From Bacillota bacterium (GTDB lineage Bacteria > Bacillota > Clostridia > Acetivibrionales > DTU013), in the NCBI GenBank assembly GCA_023435305.1, contig JAEYRV010000040.1, forward strand, positions 1-64,000: 64,000 nucleotides of DNA, written 5' to 3'. The notes below the pieces were generated by a model, which was not told the origin of the DNA, ran no database searches, and saw only the letters and a program-made list of their open reading frames with translations. The position numbers were made by a program, and so were the translations under genes. Positions 17,216-25,319 of this stretch are shown here, piece after piece. Position 1 is the first letter of the stretch; every line of letters starts with the position of its first letter.

Positions 17216-18496
17216 TCATCTTGTAATAAGTCCATCCTTATACTTCTTTCCAAGGACCAGTGTCGTCGTTATCCAGCTGTCTGTACCATGCATTCTATGA
17301 TTGATCTGTATGGCGTCTCCGGGTGACTTGGAATAGATATAGGTCCTCAGCTGCATCATGGTGTTGATCTGCTGGCCATCCACCTTCCTGATGATACAGC
17401 CCTCACGTATGCCTGCCTTGTATGCGGGGCCGCTGCCGTCGACATGCGCAACATAAATGCCTTCCTTCAGCTTGGCCTCTCCATCGACATAGGGAATGAC
17501 ATTTCCATCATATGCAAACATCCCCATATATGGTTCCTCAAATGTACCCGTCCTTATCAGCTTGTCCATAACAGGTTTGGTGATGTTGATAGGAATGGCG
17601 AAGCCCATACCCTCAGCGCTGGTGACCTTCACGGTATTGATGCCTATGACCTCTCCCTTCGAATTGAGCAATGGTCCGCCGCTGTTGCCCGGATTTATAC
17701 TTGCATCGGTCTGTATAAGATCCTCCATATAATTTGTCCCGGTTTCAGATTCGATGCTGATAGTCCTATTGAGGGCGCTTATGATGCCGGATGTAACGGA
17801 TCTTTGAAAATCCAGCCCCAAAGGGTTTCCTATGGCTATGGCATGCTCTCCCACCTCCAGCTTTGAAGCGTCCCCAAGACGCAGAGGATTCAGCCCGGTG
17901 AGGTTCACCTTAACCGCGGCAAGATCCAGCACGGGGTCCGACCATACGACTACTCCGTCGACATTCCTTCCGTCTGCAAAGGAAACTACTATCCTATTAC
18001 TCTTTCCTCCCGCGACATGGTAGTTTGTCAATATATATCCGTCCGAGCTGACCACAACTCCGGAACCAAATCCAACCTCTGTCTCCCTATTTCTGTCAAA
18101 CAGGTTATTCCTTACAGCTCTTTCGACAGTGATTCCGACTACACCTGCAGTAGCCTTTTTAGCTACGGACTGGGTAACTGGTATACTATTGGGATCAGTA
18201 TCAGTCATTGACGTATCCGGGACTGTGCCTCCGGACGCTGAACCGCCTTGGTCTGAAGTATCGGAGAGCAAATGTCCGGCGCTTCTTATCAGCTCGCCGT
18301 CAACGTTATACTGCCCCTGTCCTATACCCATCTGTGAAGCAATATCTCCTGTTCCTCTTTCCGCCGCAGGATCTTTGAACGAAATGTACCTGGGACCGGC
18401 AAATAGTACAAGCGTGCATACTGCAAGAGAGGTCACCAGTGAGATCATCAGCATACCGATGAATCCCGTGCGCTTTCCATTATCTCTGAACATCAT
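17216..18496 (-). CDS. HtrA/DegP-type membrane-anchored serine protease
   Basis: 426 residues. One N-terminal transmembrane anchor (about 12-32), a Ser/Thr/Asp-rich linker (about 55-110), trypsin-like domain (about 112-300) with the triad in ILTNYHVAGG, DLAAVKVN and NPGNSGGPLLN, and one C-terminal PDZ domain (about 320-415: AYKAGIREGCIIRKVDGQQI). It degrades or refolds damaged exported proteins. In Bacillus an htrA-type gene lies at the end of the walRK operon; here it is 31 kb away from walRK. ATG-ATG start with GAGGATG. Confidence 0.93.
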   Translation of the reverse strand: MMFRDNGKRTGFIGMLMISLVTSLAVCTLVLFAGPRYISFKDPAAERGTGDIASQMGIGQGQYNVDGELIRSAGHLLSDTSDQGGSASGGTVPDTSMTDTDPNSIPVTQSVAKKATAGVVGITVERAVRNNLFDRNRETEVGFGSGVVVSSDGYILTNYHVAGGKSNRIVVSFADGRNVDGVVVWSDPVLDLAAVKVNLTGLNPLRLGDASKLEVGEHAIAIGNPLGLDFQRSVTSGIISALNRTISIESETGTNYMEDLIQTDASINPGNSGGPLLNSKGEVIGINTVKVTSAEGMGFAIPINITKPVMDKLIRTGTFEEPYMGMFAYDGNVIPYVDGEAKLKEGIYVAHVDGSGPAYKAGIREGCIIRKVDGQQINTMMQLRTYIYSKSPGDAIQINHRMHGTDSWITTTLVLGKKYKDGLITR

Positions 18497-18556
18497 ATCA
18501 TCCTCATTTTCGAATTCTTTTAGGATTATTATTTCAATAATGTCATAAAGAATACG

Positions 18557-18588
18557 AAAAAAATCCGGAGGTCAATTGACCGCCGGAT
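18557..18588 (-). terminator. Terminator overlapping the DUF951 stop
   Basis: Near-perfect palindrome 18563-18588 (ATCCGG...CCGGAT) followed on the minus strand by a run of T (18563-18557). The stop codon of the DUF951 gene is inside the stem, so the gene end and the terminator share sequence. Confidence 0.8.
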
Positions 18589-18781
18589 CCTGAAGATTTG
18601 ATTTTATGATCTTTTTAACGCTTTTCTCGAATTTTGGTCTGGGGAGCATTACCTGATGTCCGCATCCAAGGCATTTCACCCTGAAGTCGGCGCCGGTCCT
18701 CATTACCTCCCATTGTCTGCTTCCGCAGGGATGTTCCTTCCTGAATTCAACAATGTCTCCCAGGCAGAACCTGTCAGCCAT
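18572..18781 (-). CDS. DUF951 family protein
   Basis: 69 residues. Reads FCLGDIVEFRKEHPCGSRQWEV, TGADFRVKCLGCGHQVMLPR, the DUF951 pattern with a Cys before GS and a CxxC that may bind zinc. The family is small, basic and widespread in Firmicutes, often near rpsF or ychF-like genes; its role is not established. Lysine-rich tail. ATG start with AAGGA close upstream; 43 bases after glnA on the same strand, with its own terminator at the 3' end. Confidence 0.88.
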   Translation of the reverse strand: MADRFCLGDIVEFRKEHPCGSRQWEVMRTGADFRVKCLGCGHQVMLPRPKFEKSVKKIIKSNLQDPAVN

Positions 18782-18824
18782 TTTCCTTCACTCCTTGTGA
18801 ATCATGATAATGCAGCTGCATTAA

Positions 18825-20165
18825 TTAATAATTCTTCAAATAATTATCGATCTCCCACTTGCTGATCCTTATCCTGTATTCGGTGCATTCTTTCTGCTTG
18901 GCCTCTATATACTTGCTGAAAATATGCTCTCCCAGAACACCCTTTACAAAAGTACTGCCGCTCATTTCAGATAATGCTTCATTCAGGCTGGCGGGAAGAT
19001 CCTCTATATTGGCCTCTCTTCTTTCCTCGTCGCTCATGTCGAAAATGTTCCTGTTTACTGGCTCCGGAGGCATGATCTTTTTCTCTATGCCCTCGAGTCC
19101 TGCGGTAAGGATCGCCGCCAGTGAAAGATAAGGATTGCAGCTGGGATCCGGGTTTCTCATCTCGAGTCTTGTAGCAGTTCCGCGGGCAGCAGGCACTCTG
19201 ATCAGCGGACTCCTGTTTCTTGCGGACCATGCGATATAGACAGGCGCCTCGTAGCCTGCAACAAGTCTTTTATATGAATTGACAAGCGGATTGGTCAATG
19301 CAGTAAAGGAACGTACATTTTTCATGAGGCCGCCAATAAACCAGTAGGCTTCCTGACTCAGCTGAAGCGGATCATTTTCGTCAAAGAAAATATTTCTGCC
19401 ATTCTTGAACAGCGAGGTGTTCACATGCATACCCGAACCGGCTATCCCAAAGACAGGCTTTGGCATAAATGTGGCATGCAGTCCGTGACGCTGAGCTATA
19501 GTCTTGACGACCAGCTTGAATGTGACTATGGCATCGGCCGCCGTAAGCGCGTCGGCATACTTGAAATCTATCTCGTGCTGGCCGGGAGCCACCTCATGAT
19601 GGGAGGCCTCCACTTCAAAGCCCATATCCTCAAGGGCCAGGCACATATCTCTTCTGGCGTTCTCACCCAGATCCACAGGCCCCAGATCGAAATACCCTGC
19701 TTTATCATGTGTAATAGTGGTCGGATTGCCCTCGCTGTCGGTAAGGAACAGGAAAAACTCACATTCCGGGCCCACATTGAATGTATCGTATCCCATATCC
19801 GACGCTTTCTTCAGCGCCCTTTTAAGGACGTACCTGGGATCGCCTTCAAACGGCTTGCCGTCTGCGGTGTATACATCGCAGATCATCCTTGCGACCTTGC
19901 CTGTCTGCGGTCTCCATGGAAAAATCACAAACGAATTGATATCAGGCCTCAGATACATGTCGGACTCCTCTATCCTGACAAAGCCTTCAATAGATGAGCC
20001 ATCAAACATGCACATGTTATCCAGCGCTTTCTCCAGCTGCCTTGCAGTTATCGCCACATTCTTCAGCATACCGAAGATATCGGTAAACTGCAGCCTTATA
20101 AACTCCACACCTTCATCCTGTACGATCCTGATAATATCTTCCTTCGTGTATTCCGGCATATTCAT
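18825..20165 (-). CDS. glnA: Glutamine synthetase, type I
   Basis: 446 residues, the Firmicutes GSI-alpha length. Motifs: DGSSIEGFVRIEESDMYL (including the Arg used for feedback in the Bacillus enzyme), GPECEFFLF, PGQHEIDFKYADAL, GSGMHVNTSLFKNG, SYKRLVAGYEAPVYIAWS (flap Glu), and SPLIRVPAARG. Converts glutamate and ammonia to glutamine with ATP. No adenylylation-type C-terminal insert is seen. The leader carries a terminator and a competing hairpin (20183-20239), so premature termination probably controls it. ATG start with GGAGGTGC. Confidence 0.97.
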   Translation of the reverse strand: MNMPEYTKEDIIRIVQDEGVEFIRLQFTDIFGMLKNVAITARQLEKALDNMCMFDGSSIEGFVRIEESDMYLRPDINSFVIFPWRPQTGKVARMICDVYTADGKPFEGDPRYVLKRALKKASDMGYDTFNVGPECEFFLFLTDSEGNPTTITHDKAGYFDLGPVDLGENARRDMCLALEDMGFEVEASHHEVAPGQHEIDFKYADALTAADAIVTFKLVVKTIAQRHGLHATFMPKPVFGIAGSGMHVNTSLFKNGRNIFFDENDPLQLSQEAYWFIGGLMKNVRSFTALTNPLVNSYKRLVAGYEAPVYIAWSARNRSPLIRVPAARGTATRLEMRNPDPSCNPYLSLAAILTAGLEGIEKKIMPPEPVNRNIFDMSDEERREANIEDLPASLNEALSEMSGSTFVKGVLGEHIFSKYIEAKQKECTEYRIRISKWEIDNYLKNY

Positions 20166-20182
20166 GCACCTCCGTTTTTAAT

Positions 20183-20239
20183 AAAAAAAGCGTACTCAAA
20201 CAAACTCAATGTTGTTTAAGAACGCCGTTGTTCCTGAAC
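20183..20239 (-). promoter_or_regulatory. glnA leader attenuator with ANTAR-like antiterminator hairpin
   Basis: Two mutually exclusive RNA hairpins. Antiterminator: arms 20239-20230 and 20223-20214, ten pairs with one mismatch, enclosing the hexaloop AACGGC (20229-20224); A at loop position 1 and G at position 4 match the ANTAR-protein target rule. Terminator: arms 20225-20212 and 20203-20190 (12 Watson-Crick pairs, one GU, one UU) followed by seven T (20189-20183). They share bases 20214-20225. Established ANTAR sites have two such hairpins; I could not find a convincing upstream partner, so the ANTAR assignment is inference while the attenuator is well supported. Confidence 0.7.
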
Positions 20240-20351
20240 CTGAGACGCGGCTCCACTCTTTATCGGGATAGACCGTACCTATATTTTAACATTAATTTCT
20301 CTTATTACAATACTTAAAGCAAATCATCCGCCAGAAATCTTTGTCACACAG

Positions 20352-20398
20352 AAAAAGAGCCTGCGGCAAATTATTATTGCTGCAGACTCCGTTTTTTT
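20352..20398. terminator. Bidirectional terminator after rubredoxin
   Basis: Stem built from 20357-20369 and 20377-20389 with a short AT loop, flanked by five T on the minus strand side and seven T on the plus side. It ends the rubredoxin transcript and insulates it from the glnA leader. Confidence 0.75.
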
Positions 20399-20400
20399 GA

Positions 20401-20562
20401 TCAGTCTTCCTTCTCAAACATATCCTTGCCTACTCCGCAGAGGGGGCAAACCCAATCCTCGGGGATATCTTCAAAGGGTGTGCCGGGAGCGATGCCTCCG
20501 TCGGGATCTCCGATTTCAGGATCATAAACATAACCGCAGGCAGTACATACGTATTTAGCCAA
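20401..20562 (-). CDS. Rubredoxin
   Basis: A 53-residue gene starting with TTG at 20562, with GGAG eight bases upstream. The translation has YVCTACGYVYDPEIGDPDGG, then APGTPFEDIPEDWVCPLCGV, giving the two CxxC(G/P) hairpins that hold one iron, and the typical length of 52-54 residues. Rubredoxins carry single electrons to oxygen- and superoxide-detoxifying enzymes or to other reductases in anaerobes. It stands alone with its own terminator. The TTG start and small size make it easy to overlook. Confidence 0.95.
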   Translation of the reverse strand: MAKYVCTACGYVYDPEIGDPDGGIAPGTPFEDIPEDWVCPLCGVGKDMFEKED

Positions 20563-20641
20563 AACATCATCTCCTTAGAATAAACTTTTTCCTTATCTAT
20601 ATTCCCCTTGATATAGGGTCATAAACGATTTTTTTAAAATT

Positions 20642-21160
20642 TTAATAGCCTTTGTTCTTTTTACCGCCGCCAAGCACAATAATACCTATAATAATAAGCA
20701 CGACGGGTATTGCATACGGCCCTGTCTGGAAGTTCAGTATATCGCTCAGCGAGAATGTGAAGAAAAATATGAACGACAGTCCGCCGAGTATACCCACGGG
20801 GATCAGCAGTCCTTTTTCCCTGCTGCCGAAGCAATAGAGCTCAAAAAGACCGAATGCCACAGCGAAAATGAAGAAGGGCCATGTTACCCCCCAGCCGCCA
20901 AACAGCATGTTGAACTGCAGGGTCATTCCAATTATCAGGAGTATGCCCCCCGGTACAAGTATTCCGGGATTTCTCCTTGAACCCGAGAAAAATTTAAAGT
21001 GGAACAGCAAGCCCGGCAGTATGATGAAGATCGTTGCCCAGAGTCTTGATATAATAAATCCGAATACGCTCCAGAAATTTAGTATCCCAAGATTTTGAAG
21101 AAGAAACAGTATGCCCAGGCATATAAATATACCGCCCAATGCCTTTCCGGTGTTTCTCAT
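20642..21160 (-). CDS. Multi-pass membrane protein, DUF5668/LiaF-like
   Basis: 172 residues from the ATG at 21160 (GGAGGG seven bases upstream; the longer frame from 21184 lacks a site). Five to six hydrophobic segments, with the repeated pattern GIFICLGILFLLQNLGIL and GGILLIIGMTL typical of DUF5668-type domains, also found in the membrane half of LiaF-like envelope-stress proteins. No extracytoplasmic domain follows. The role is unknown; it stands alone between rubredoxin and yyaC. Confidence 0.72.
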   Translation of the reverse strand: MRNTGKALGGIFICLGILFLLQNLGILNFWSVFGFIISRLWATIFIILPGLLFHFKFFSGSRRNPGILVPGGILLIIGMTLQFNMLFGGWGVTWPFFIFAVAFGLFELYCFGSREKGLLIPVGILGGLSFIFFFTFSLSDILNFQTGPYAIPVVLIIIGIIVLGGGKKNKGY

Positions 21161-21249
21161 AGTAAGCCCTCCAATTATATTCAAAGTTTACTTGTTTCAA
21201 ATAAGTCATTCTATATTATTATAATGCTTTATCTGAAAAAAGTCTGAAT

Positions 21250-21858
21250 TTATTTGGAGATAGAGTCGAAGATATTTGCCGGCAGCTCCCTGTCCTTATC
21301 GAGCTTCCATATGACATATCTGATCCCCGAGGAGATCAGATCCGCTATCTTCATCACTACATAAAGCCTGGTGTTCTGAAGCACAAGAAAATCCATGAAG
21401 CCGCCGAAGTTCACGATACCTGTCACAAACATATCTCCAACCGGAGACAGCTCCTTATTGACGCCCGACCCGGGCTTGATCGGTCCTTCCCCGATCCCGA
21501 CATATCCCACATGGTCCATGCTTCCAAGACATGCATCTATAGCAATTATAAATGGGTTCTCACAATCCCGGGAAACCTGTTTCATTATGTCATCAATATT
21601 TTTTGCATGAACAGGACTTTCAAGATTTCCATATACATGTACGCTCCTGCTCTTCAGCCCGGAAAGCTTGTGTCCTATGAGAGGTCCGAGGCTGTCGCCG
21701 GTAGAGCGGTCAGTACCTATGCACACAAATACCAGCGACTTCGCACCTTTGTCAAGCGCGCTGCTGATGTGCACATAGAGCTCATCTGTCAAATGCTTGA
21801 AAGCCGAAGCATTGCCCGAATTAATATATTGCTGTTTTGCAGCCGTCCTGGTTAGCAT
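21250..21858 (-). CDS. yyaC: Spore protease YyaC family protein
   Basis: 202 residues. Core features of the YyaC/GPR-like fold: SLVFVCIGTDRSTGDSLGPLIG, AIDACLG, GPIKPGSGVNKELSPVGDMFVTGIVNFGGF. The GTDRSTGD and GVNKEL segments correspond to conserved Asp-containing turns in the family. Known as a sporulation-associated protein related to germination protease; its substrate is not firmly established. ATG start with AGGAGT. Divergent from the PP2C phosphatase gene; the shared region holds the palindrome TGGTTTAAACCA at 21923-21934. Confidence 0.9.
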   Translation of the reverse strand: MLTRTAAKQQYINSGNASAFKHLTDELYVHISSALDKGAKSLVFVCIGTDRSTGDSLGPLIGHKLSGLKSRSVHVYGNLESPVHAKNIDDIMKQVSRDCENPFIIAIDACLGSMDHVGYVGIGEGPIKPGSGVNKELSPVGDMFVTGIVNFGGFMDFLVLQNTRLYVVMKIADLISSGIRYVIWKLDKDRELPANIFDSISK

Positions 21859-21979
21859 TTTGACTCCTGAATGTTTTATTGATATATATTATTTCCAGAA
21901 TGCGTGGGTTTATTACCATATCTGGTTTAAACCATCTGATTTACAGAGATTTTTTTATTTGGTATCATGTTGTTGAGGA

Positions 21980-23092
21980 GTGGTTTTTACGGAATCGATA
22001 AGAAAAAGCAACCCGCATATTGAAGACATACTTGATGGGATGTATGACTGGGTCAGAGTCGTAGATTTTGACAATAAGATACTATATATGAACAGGGCTA
22101 TGGAAGAAGACCTGGGAAAACTGACTATGGGCAAAAAGTGCTATGAAATGCTTGGACGCAGCGAGCCCTGTGAGAACTGTACCTCCAGAAGGGCGATCCT
22201 GGATGGAGTTTCCGGAGAAAAAGAGGAAAAAATAAACGACAGGACCTTCTCGGTAATGTCATCTCCCTTAAAGAGCGCCGACGGTAAAATAATAGCAGTT
22301 GTTGAGGTGCTGCGGGAAACGACCCAGCTGAAAAAGCTGCTTGATAAAACACAGGAGCAGAACCTGATACTGAAAAAGGATGTGGAGATGGCCAGAAAGC
22401 TTCAGTCCAGTTTGCTGCCAGGCCCGATCAGCGACCCGAGAGCGGATCTGTCGCTGATTTATATGCCCTGTGAAGCACTTGGCGGAGACTTTGTTGATGT
22501 ATTTTACATAGACAGCTCTCATATTGGCATATACATTGCAGACGTATCAGGCCACGGCGTCCAGGCATCACTGCTGACCGTCTTTCTGCGTTCGGCACTG
22601 AACAAGAAGCTGCTTTCGCCATCAATGGCCCTGGAGGAGCTTTACCGTGAATTCAATCAGAGCAGGCTGGATGAAGAACTATATATATCTGTCTTTTACT
22701 CAATAATCGATCTGGATAACAGAACAATGCTGTATTCCAACGCCGGTCTGAATGTAACCCCTGTTGTTTACAGCGAAAGCAGATTTGAACTGCTGCGCAT
22801 GCCGGGGATACCGATCAGCAACTGGATGAAAAAGCCCGGATACAAGGATGGAGAATTGGACCTTATGTCGGGCGACAAGCTGTTTTTGTATACCGACGGT
22901 ATATTTGAAATGAGAAATGACCTTAATGAACAGTTTGGAGAGGAAAGGTTACTGGAAATCCTGCTGAAAAGTCATCTAAGTCCCAAGCAGCTGTTACTTA
23001 AGATAAAGAACTCAGCCTTCTCCTTTGCGGGAATAAAGACTGCTGATGAACTTAGGGATGATGTGACTCTGGCGCTTCTTGAACTAAAGTGA
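21980..23092 (+). CDS. PAS-domain PP2C (SpoIIE/RsbU-type) serine phosphatase
   Basis: 370 residues. N-terminal PAS domain (about 12-115) containing CYEMLGRSEPCENCTSRR, a Cys cluster common in PAS sensors; coiled coil (about 115-145); SpoIIE domain (about 150-368) with ARKLQSSLLPGP, EALGGDFVDVFYID, IADVSGHGVQASLLT and LYTDGIFEMRN, which carry the metal-binding Asp residues. Such proteins dephosphorylate anti-anti-sigma factors. No anti-sigma pair is adjacent. The start is uncertain: the GTG at 21980 overlaps GAGGAG, so spacing is poor. Its 3' end overlaps prmC by 41 bases, convergently. Confidence 0.88.
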   Translation: MVFTESIRKSNPHIEDILDGMYDWVRVVDFDNKILYMNRAMEEDLGKLTMGKKCYEMLGRSEPCENCTSRRAILDGVSGEKEEKINDRTFSVMSSPLKSADGKIIAVVEVLRETTQLKKLLDKTQEQNLILKKDVEMARKLQSSLLPGPISDPRADLSLIYMPCEALGGDFVDVFYIDSSHIGIYIADVSGHGVQASLLTVFLRSALNKKLLSPSMALEELYREFNQSRLDEELYISVFYSIIDLDNRTMLYSNAGLNVTPVVYSESRFELLRMPGIPISNWMKKPGYKDGELDLMSGDKLFLYTDGIFEMRNDLNEQFGEERLLEILLKSHLSPKQLLLKIKNSAFSFAGIKTADELRDDVTLALLELK

Positions 23093-23948
23093 TGACGTTT
23101 GCCGCAACGGCTCTGTCCACCCCAGCCAGATCCTTATATACTTTTATGTTGTAATACCTTCCGTCCCCGGCAATAAGACCGGCAACCTCCGCCGCCTGAT
23201 CATACCCGGTTTCAAGAGCAAGCAGGCCCCCGCTTTTCAAGTACAATGGAGCAGCATCAATAATAGCTCTGTAAAAGCGCAGCCCATCCGCACCTCCATC
23301 AAGCGCCTCCACCGGCTCAAAATCCCTTACTTCCCTCTGAAGTCCTGGTAAATCACCTGTTCGTATATATGGAGGATTTGAAACTATTACATCGAACCCG
23401 GTACCCGTTATATTACTGAATAAATCACTTTCGATAAATAAGACACGGTCCGCGACACCATTCCTTCGGGCGTTACCCGAAGCGGTCTCCAGTGCGTCAG
23501 GCATTATGTCCGAAGCAGTCACCCGGCATCTGGGATAATGGTATGCCAGGCTTACGGCTATACAGCCTGAGCCGGTACACATATCCAGTATGTTTTGGAT
23601 ACTGCCCTCATTTGTCCTCCTGCAGAAATCAAGTACGACCTCCACAAGTAATTCGGTATCCTGTCGGGGTATCAAAACACTTGGATTTGTCCTGAACATG
23701 AGTGACATGAATTCCTGGACTCCTGTCAGATACTGAAGCGGCTGCCCCTCCGCCCGTTTCATGAGCAGTCCGTGATATGCCCGCCCTATCCCGGCGTCCA
23801 GCGGCTCACTGCCGTGGGCATACAGGTATGTCCTGTCGCAGCCTGCAGCATGACAAAGCAGAACCCCGGCATCGTTGGCCGGGGCTTCGATTCCCGCATT
23901 TTTCAATATTTGCATTCCTTCTCTGTACGCTTCGCCGTAGGTCATCAT
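23052..23948 (-). CDS. prmC: Release factor glutamine N5-methyltransferase
   Basis: 298 residues. N-terminal helical PrmC domain, then a Rossmann methyltransferase with NILDMCTGSGCIAVSLAYH (SAM site), ASDIMPDALETA and the substrate-Gln motif VSNPPYIRT. LIPRQDTELLVEVVL is the usual PrmC stretch. It methylates the Gln of the GGQ motif of peptide release factors. It starts four bases after the DUF1385 gene stops, a translational coupling, and belongs to the rpmE-DUF1385-prmC order known from many Firmicutes. prfA, usually next, is absent. Confidence 0.95.
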   Translation of the reverse strand: MMTYGEAYREGMQILKNAGIEAPANDAGVLLCHAAGCDRTYLYAHGSEPLDAGIGRAYHGLLMKRAEGQPLQYLTGVQEFMSLMFRTNPSVLIPRQDTELLVEVVLDFCRRTNEGSIQNILDMCTGSGCIAVSLAYHYPRCRVTASDIMPDALETASGNARRNGVADRVLFIESDLFSNITGTGFDVIVSNPPYIRTGDLPGLQREVRDFEPVEALDGGADGLRFYRAIIDAAPLYLKSGGLLALETGYDQAAEVAGLIAGDGRYYNIKVYKDLAGVDRAVAANVITLVQEAPESHHP

Positions 23949-23951
23949 TAC

Positions 23952-24878
23952 TCACCATTTATCGGAATCATTGTCCACCATGACATTTTTCATAGCGACG
24001 ATTGCCACCTCTATCTGAGAATCATCCGGCTCTCTGGTGGTCAGAAACTGAAACAGCATGCCCGGAGCATTGATTATCTTCATCAGGAGCCAGTCCGTAT
24101 GCCTGCCGGCAAACCGCTGCACCTCATACGCCACACCTGCCACCACCGGTATCATAAGGAGCCTCAGCAACAGGTTTATTATAGGATTGTGCAAGCCAAG
24201 GAACGAGAAGATGATAATACTGATTATCATGACCAGAAACAGGAAGGATGTTCCGCAGCGAGGGTGCTTTGTCGTATACTTCCTGACATTTTCCACCGTC
24301 AGCTCTTCTTCATGCTCATAGCAGTGGATCGTTTTGTGCTCTGCACCGTGATACTGCCAGACTCTTTTTATATCATCCAGCAAGGTTGCCAGATAAATGT
24401 ATAGAAAGAAAATGACTATTCTGATCACACCCTCAAAAAGGTTGTACAATATGACATTTGCACCTTCCTTTTTAAGATTGATCAGTCCGGCCAGAAGATT
24501 GGGCAGCAATATGAAAAGCCCTATACTGAATGCAAGCGATATTATGACTGATACGTAAATAACCGCATCCTTGCCCTTATCCTTGAACAGTTTTTCTATA
24601 AACGCATCAAATTTCGATGGTTCCTTTTCTGATTCATCCTCCAGATCGACAAAATCCGCAGAGTACATCAATGCCTTCACTCCGACTATCATTTGCTTGA
24701 AAAGGTTCACGGAGCCGCGTACAAGCGGTATCTTCTGGATCTTTGACTTCTTTGGCAGGGGATTTTTCTCCAGAACGATCTCTCCGTCAGGCTTGCGTAC
24801 GGCTATAGCCGAATTTTCAGGCCCTATCATCAGCAATCCTTCCAGAAGCGCTTGTCCCCCTATAGTAGTTTTCTTCAT
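23952..24878 (-). CDS. DUF1385 (YqhQ-type) membrane protein
   Basis: 308 residues. Opens KKTTIGGQALLEGLLMIGPE, the family hallmark, followed by four or more membrane helices (about 105-130, 145-165, 215-260) and the conserved YHGAEHKTIHCYEHEEELT and HPRCGTSFLFLVM stretches, which are rich in potential metal ligands. Ends in a short acidic tail. Family function is unresolved. It lies between rpmE and prmC on the same strand, as in many clostridia. Confidence 0.92.
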   Translation of the reverse strand: MKKTTIGGQALLEGLLMIGPENSAIAVRKPDGEIVLEKNPLPKKSKIQKIPLVRGSVNLFKQMIVGVKALMYSADFVDLEDESEKEPSKFDAFIEKLFKDKGKDAVIYVSVIISLAFSIGLFILLPNLLAGLINLKKEGANVILYNLFEGVIRIVIFFLYIYLATLLDDIKRVWQYHGAEHKTIHCYEHEEELTVENVRKYTTKHPRCGTSFLFLVMIISIIIFSFLGLHNPIINLLLRLLMIPVVAGVAYEVQRFAGRHTDWLLMKIINAPGMLFQFLTTREPDDSQIEVAIVAMKNVMVDNDSDKW

Positions 24879-24913
24879 AATCTCTCCTCTGATGTTAACG
24901 CAATATGACCGGT

Positions 24914-24952
24914 ATAAAAAATAAAGGCCGAATCATTTAATGTTCAGCCTTT
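24914..24952 (-). terminator. rpmE terminator
   Basis: Stem 24923-24928/24947-24952 (AAAGGC/GCCTTT), extended inward by GAA/TTC, with an ATTTTTT tract on the minus strand beyond it. It lies about 55 bases after the rpmE stop and separates it from the DUF1385 gene. Confidence 0.7.
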
Positions 24953-25006
24953 AGTGTACCACTTTTGCTCTCGCTTTTCAAATTTCCTATGATGTCATGA
25001 TGCATC

Positions 25007-25216
25007 TTAAGCGTTGTCTACGATACCGAATTTCTTCTTGAATTTTTCAACACGTCCGCCGGTGTCAATAAGCTTCTGCTTACCGGTAAAGAACGGATGA
25101 CACTTTGAGCATATTTCAACATGCAGTTCCTTTTTCACGGAACCTGTAGTAAAGATCTCGCCACAAGCGCACTTTACAGTTGCCTCACCATATTTGGGCT
25201 GAATATTTTCTTTCAT
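25007..25216 (-). CDS. rpmE: 50S ribosomal protein L31, zinc-type
   Basis: 69 residues. Four cysteines: CAC at residues 16 and 18, then CSKC at 36 and 39, marking the zinc-containing L31 form rather than the zinc-free paralogue. HPFFTGKQKLIDTGGRVEKFKKK is the conserved L31 segment. It has its own promoter (25288-25316) downstream of rho and its own terminator. Confidence 0.97.
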   Translation of the reverse strand: MKENIQPKYGEATVKCACGEIFTTGSVKKELHVEICSKCHPFFTGKQKLIDTGGRVEKFKKKFGIVDNA

Positions 25217-25287
25217 CGTCGATTCACCTTCCTTCGCTTTGCTGCAAAATAGATTCTGCCATTCTGCTCACGCAACAAGCAAAAAAC

Positions 25288-25316
25288 ATTGTAGCATATA
25301 TTATCATCTTAATCAA
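25288..25316 (-). promoter_or_regulatory. rpmE promoter
   Basis: Minus-strand TTGATT (25316-25311), 17-base spacer, TACAAT (25293-25288), located between the rho stop and the rpmE start. Confidence 0.65.
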
Positions 25317-25319
25317 GTC

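Noticed and set aside
20240..20340. A glutamine riboswitch or a second ANTAR hairpin upstream of the glnA attenuator
   Set aside because: The glutamine riboswitch consensus was not recognisable and I found no second hexaloop hairpin with A1/G4 and a stable stem.
23052..23092. 41-base convergent overlap of prmC with the phosphatase gene as a regulatory antisense pair
   Set aside because: Both frames have clear conserved C-termini; short tail-to-tail overlaps are common and no special signal is seen.
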